Below are positions 62,740-64,000 of a DNA stretch of 64,000 nt, piece by piece. Below the pieces are notes generated by a model that made no database searches, was not told the origin of the DNA, and saw only the letters and a program-made list of their open reading frames with translations. Source of the DNA: Epinephelus fuscoguttatus (taxonomy: Eukaryota; Chordata; Actinopteri; Perciformes; Serranidae); assembly GCF_011397635.1 (NCBI RefSeq), contig NC_064771.1:18167379-18231378 (forward strand), given 5' to 3'. The translations under genes and the position numbers were made by a program. Within the stretch, counting starts at the first letter, position 1. Every line of letters begins with the position of its first letter.

Positions 62740-64000
62740 GCCACCTTCAAAATCTGGTGTGAAATAACTTCCTGGTGTTGAATACCAAAAAGACAAAAGA
62801 GATGATTTTTGATCCTAGAGAAATTGCAGCTCATGACCTGGTAATCACTGACAACTATGTTATTGAACAGGTGTCCTCGTATAAATACCTGGGCCTAATG
62901 GTGTCTAATAACTATGTTGGAGTGGTCATGTGGATTTCCTCTGTAACAGATTAGCTCAGAGCCTACATTTTCTCAGAAGGCTGCGGCTGTTTGGGGTCCG
63001 AACCGAGATCATGCTAACATTCTATAACGCTGTGTTAGCAAGTATCATAAGGTTCGGCTCCCTCACAGTCCAGTGTAAGGCCAGACTTCAGAGAATGGTG
63101 ACTACAGCTATGAAGATAGTGGGGAAACATGATCAATTCCAGTCCTTCCAGGCAATATATGAGGGAGCAGTTGTCAAGGGAGCAAATAAGATCCTGAGTG
63201 ACCCTTCTCATGTTCTCTTTCAGGAGTATGAGCTGTTGACGTCAAGGAGGCGCTACAGAGCCAGCAGGTGTAGGAGCAACCGGTTCAAATTGTCCTTTAT
63301 TCCCACTTCCATTTTATTATTAAACAAACAAACAAACACCCCTCGTGGCAGAGCCCCTCCCTCCCCCCACTAGGGTAGTGGGGAGGCTTACTGCTGTGGA
63401 TCCACTACCCTAGCCCCCCCCTCCACCCCACCACCTGACCTTGGTCGGGTGGTGGGGTGGACCCACCTCCATTCTGGTAATTTTATATGGAACATATAAC
63501 GTGGGCAGGGGGGAGGCTTATGGCTGCTGATCCTCTGCCCATCAAATTCCCCGTCAAATTCACTGTCAATTCACCGTTAATCACTGTTTACCATTGCTTA
63601 TTACTGAATTCTCTTCAGTTATGCTAATAGGTGGTTGCCTGCTTACCTGCTGGCCCTGCAATGCCCCCCTGGTTGAGCCGTATGTGCGCAGGGCTACTTA
63701 TGCGTAAATGGTCTGGTTATTGTTGTTCTTATCTAGTGTTGTTCTTAGTTGCACTATGGTCCCGCAACTGATTTAATATAATTTTAACTGGTTTACTGGT
63801 GTTTTTATTTGACCTCTGTATTTATTTGTTTTATATGCACTCACTTGCATTTTGAGACAGGCCAGTGCAATACCTGTAGTTCCCTTGTTTGTAACCTTAC
63901 AAACTCTTGCAACAGGAGTCTGCAACTGTAACACACTCAGCGCACTATGTGGGCTGTATGTATGTGTATGTATGTATGTCAATAAAGCTTATCTTAACTT
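62740..64000 (+). mobile_element. Degenerate non-LTR retrotransposon (L2/CR1-like LINE), 3' end
   Basis: The + strand encodes the end of a reverse transcriptase. LNTKKTKEMIFDP and VSSYKYLGLMVSN lie in one frame. After a frameshift near 62915-62935 come FLRRLRLFGVRTE, LTFYNAVLASIIRFGS, LQRMVTTAMKIVG and ILSDPSHVLFQEYELL plus SRRRYR. The 3' tail carries (TATG)n and AATAAAGCTTATCTTA at the window end, a typical fish LINE tail. It is a 5'-truncated, frameshifted copy and is not active. It may explain the lack of carbonic anhydrase exons here. Confidence 0.8.

Overview
This is vertebrate nuclear DNA, almost certainly from a ray-finned (teleost, percomorph-like) fish. The genes are split into short exons with GT/AG introns. 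The spaces between them hold fish-type dispersed repeats (Tc1, hAT, LINE and foldback elements) and (CA)n/(GT)n microsatellites. There are no operons, CRISPR arrays, rRNAs or tRNAs.

Layout. (1) 321-4043, + strand: the 3' part of an interferon regulatory factor gene, best matched to IRF3. The DNA-binding exons lie before the window. (2) 5135-10728, - strand: a complete RIC8 (synembryn) gene of 12 coding exons, tail-to-tail with irf3, carrying large acidic insertions. (3) 10.7-19.2 kb: a repeat-rich gap with a clean hAT element (perfect 8-bp target duplication) and two opposed Tc1 fragments. (4) 19525-20552, +: a complete adrenomedullin-family peptide gene, adm5-like, with a TATA box. (5) 21866-40345, +: a complete TRPM4 cation channel gene, reconstructed as 28 coding exons (1260 residues). 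(6) 40.9-44.8 kb: repeats and AT-rich DNA. (7) 44826-48394, +: a histidine-rich calcium-binding protein (HRC) orthologue whose repeat domain is Glu/Asp-rich and nearly free of histidine. (8) 54669-61310, +: the first three exons of a secreted or GPI-anchored carbonic anhydrase (CA4/CA15 type), with a 6.3-kb repeat-filled first intron. The rest lies beyond the window. (9) The window ends in a degenerate LINE 3' end.

How the genes relate. IRF3, ADM5, TRPM4 and HRC all lie in human 19q13.33, so the block is old conserved synteny rather than a functional cassette. RIC8 is the exception: human RIC8A is on 11p15.5, near IRF7 and TRPM5. That suggests a paralogous (2R ohnolog) segment in which fish kept a RIC8 copy. 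TRPM4 and HRC both belong to calcium physiology (a Ca2+-activated cation channel and a sarcoplasmic-reticulum Ca2+ buffer). IRF3 acts in innate antiviral signalling, ADM5 is a peptide hormone, and RIC8 is a G-alpha chaperone.

All exon borders were read by eye from splice consensus, reading phase and family similarity. Every internal junction keeps frame. No previously undescribed multi-gene system was found. The most unusual items are the acidic RIC8, the His-poor HRC, the truncated IRF3 tail and a substituted Ca2+-ligand position in TRPM4.
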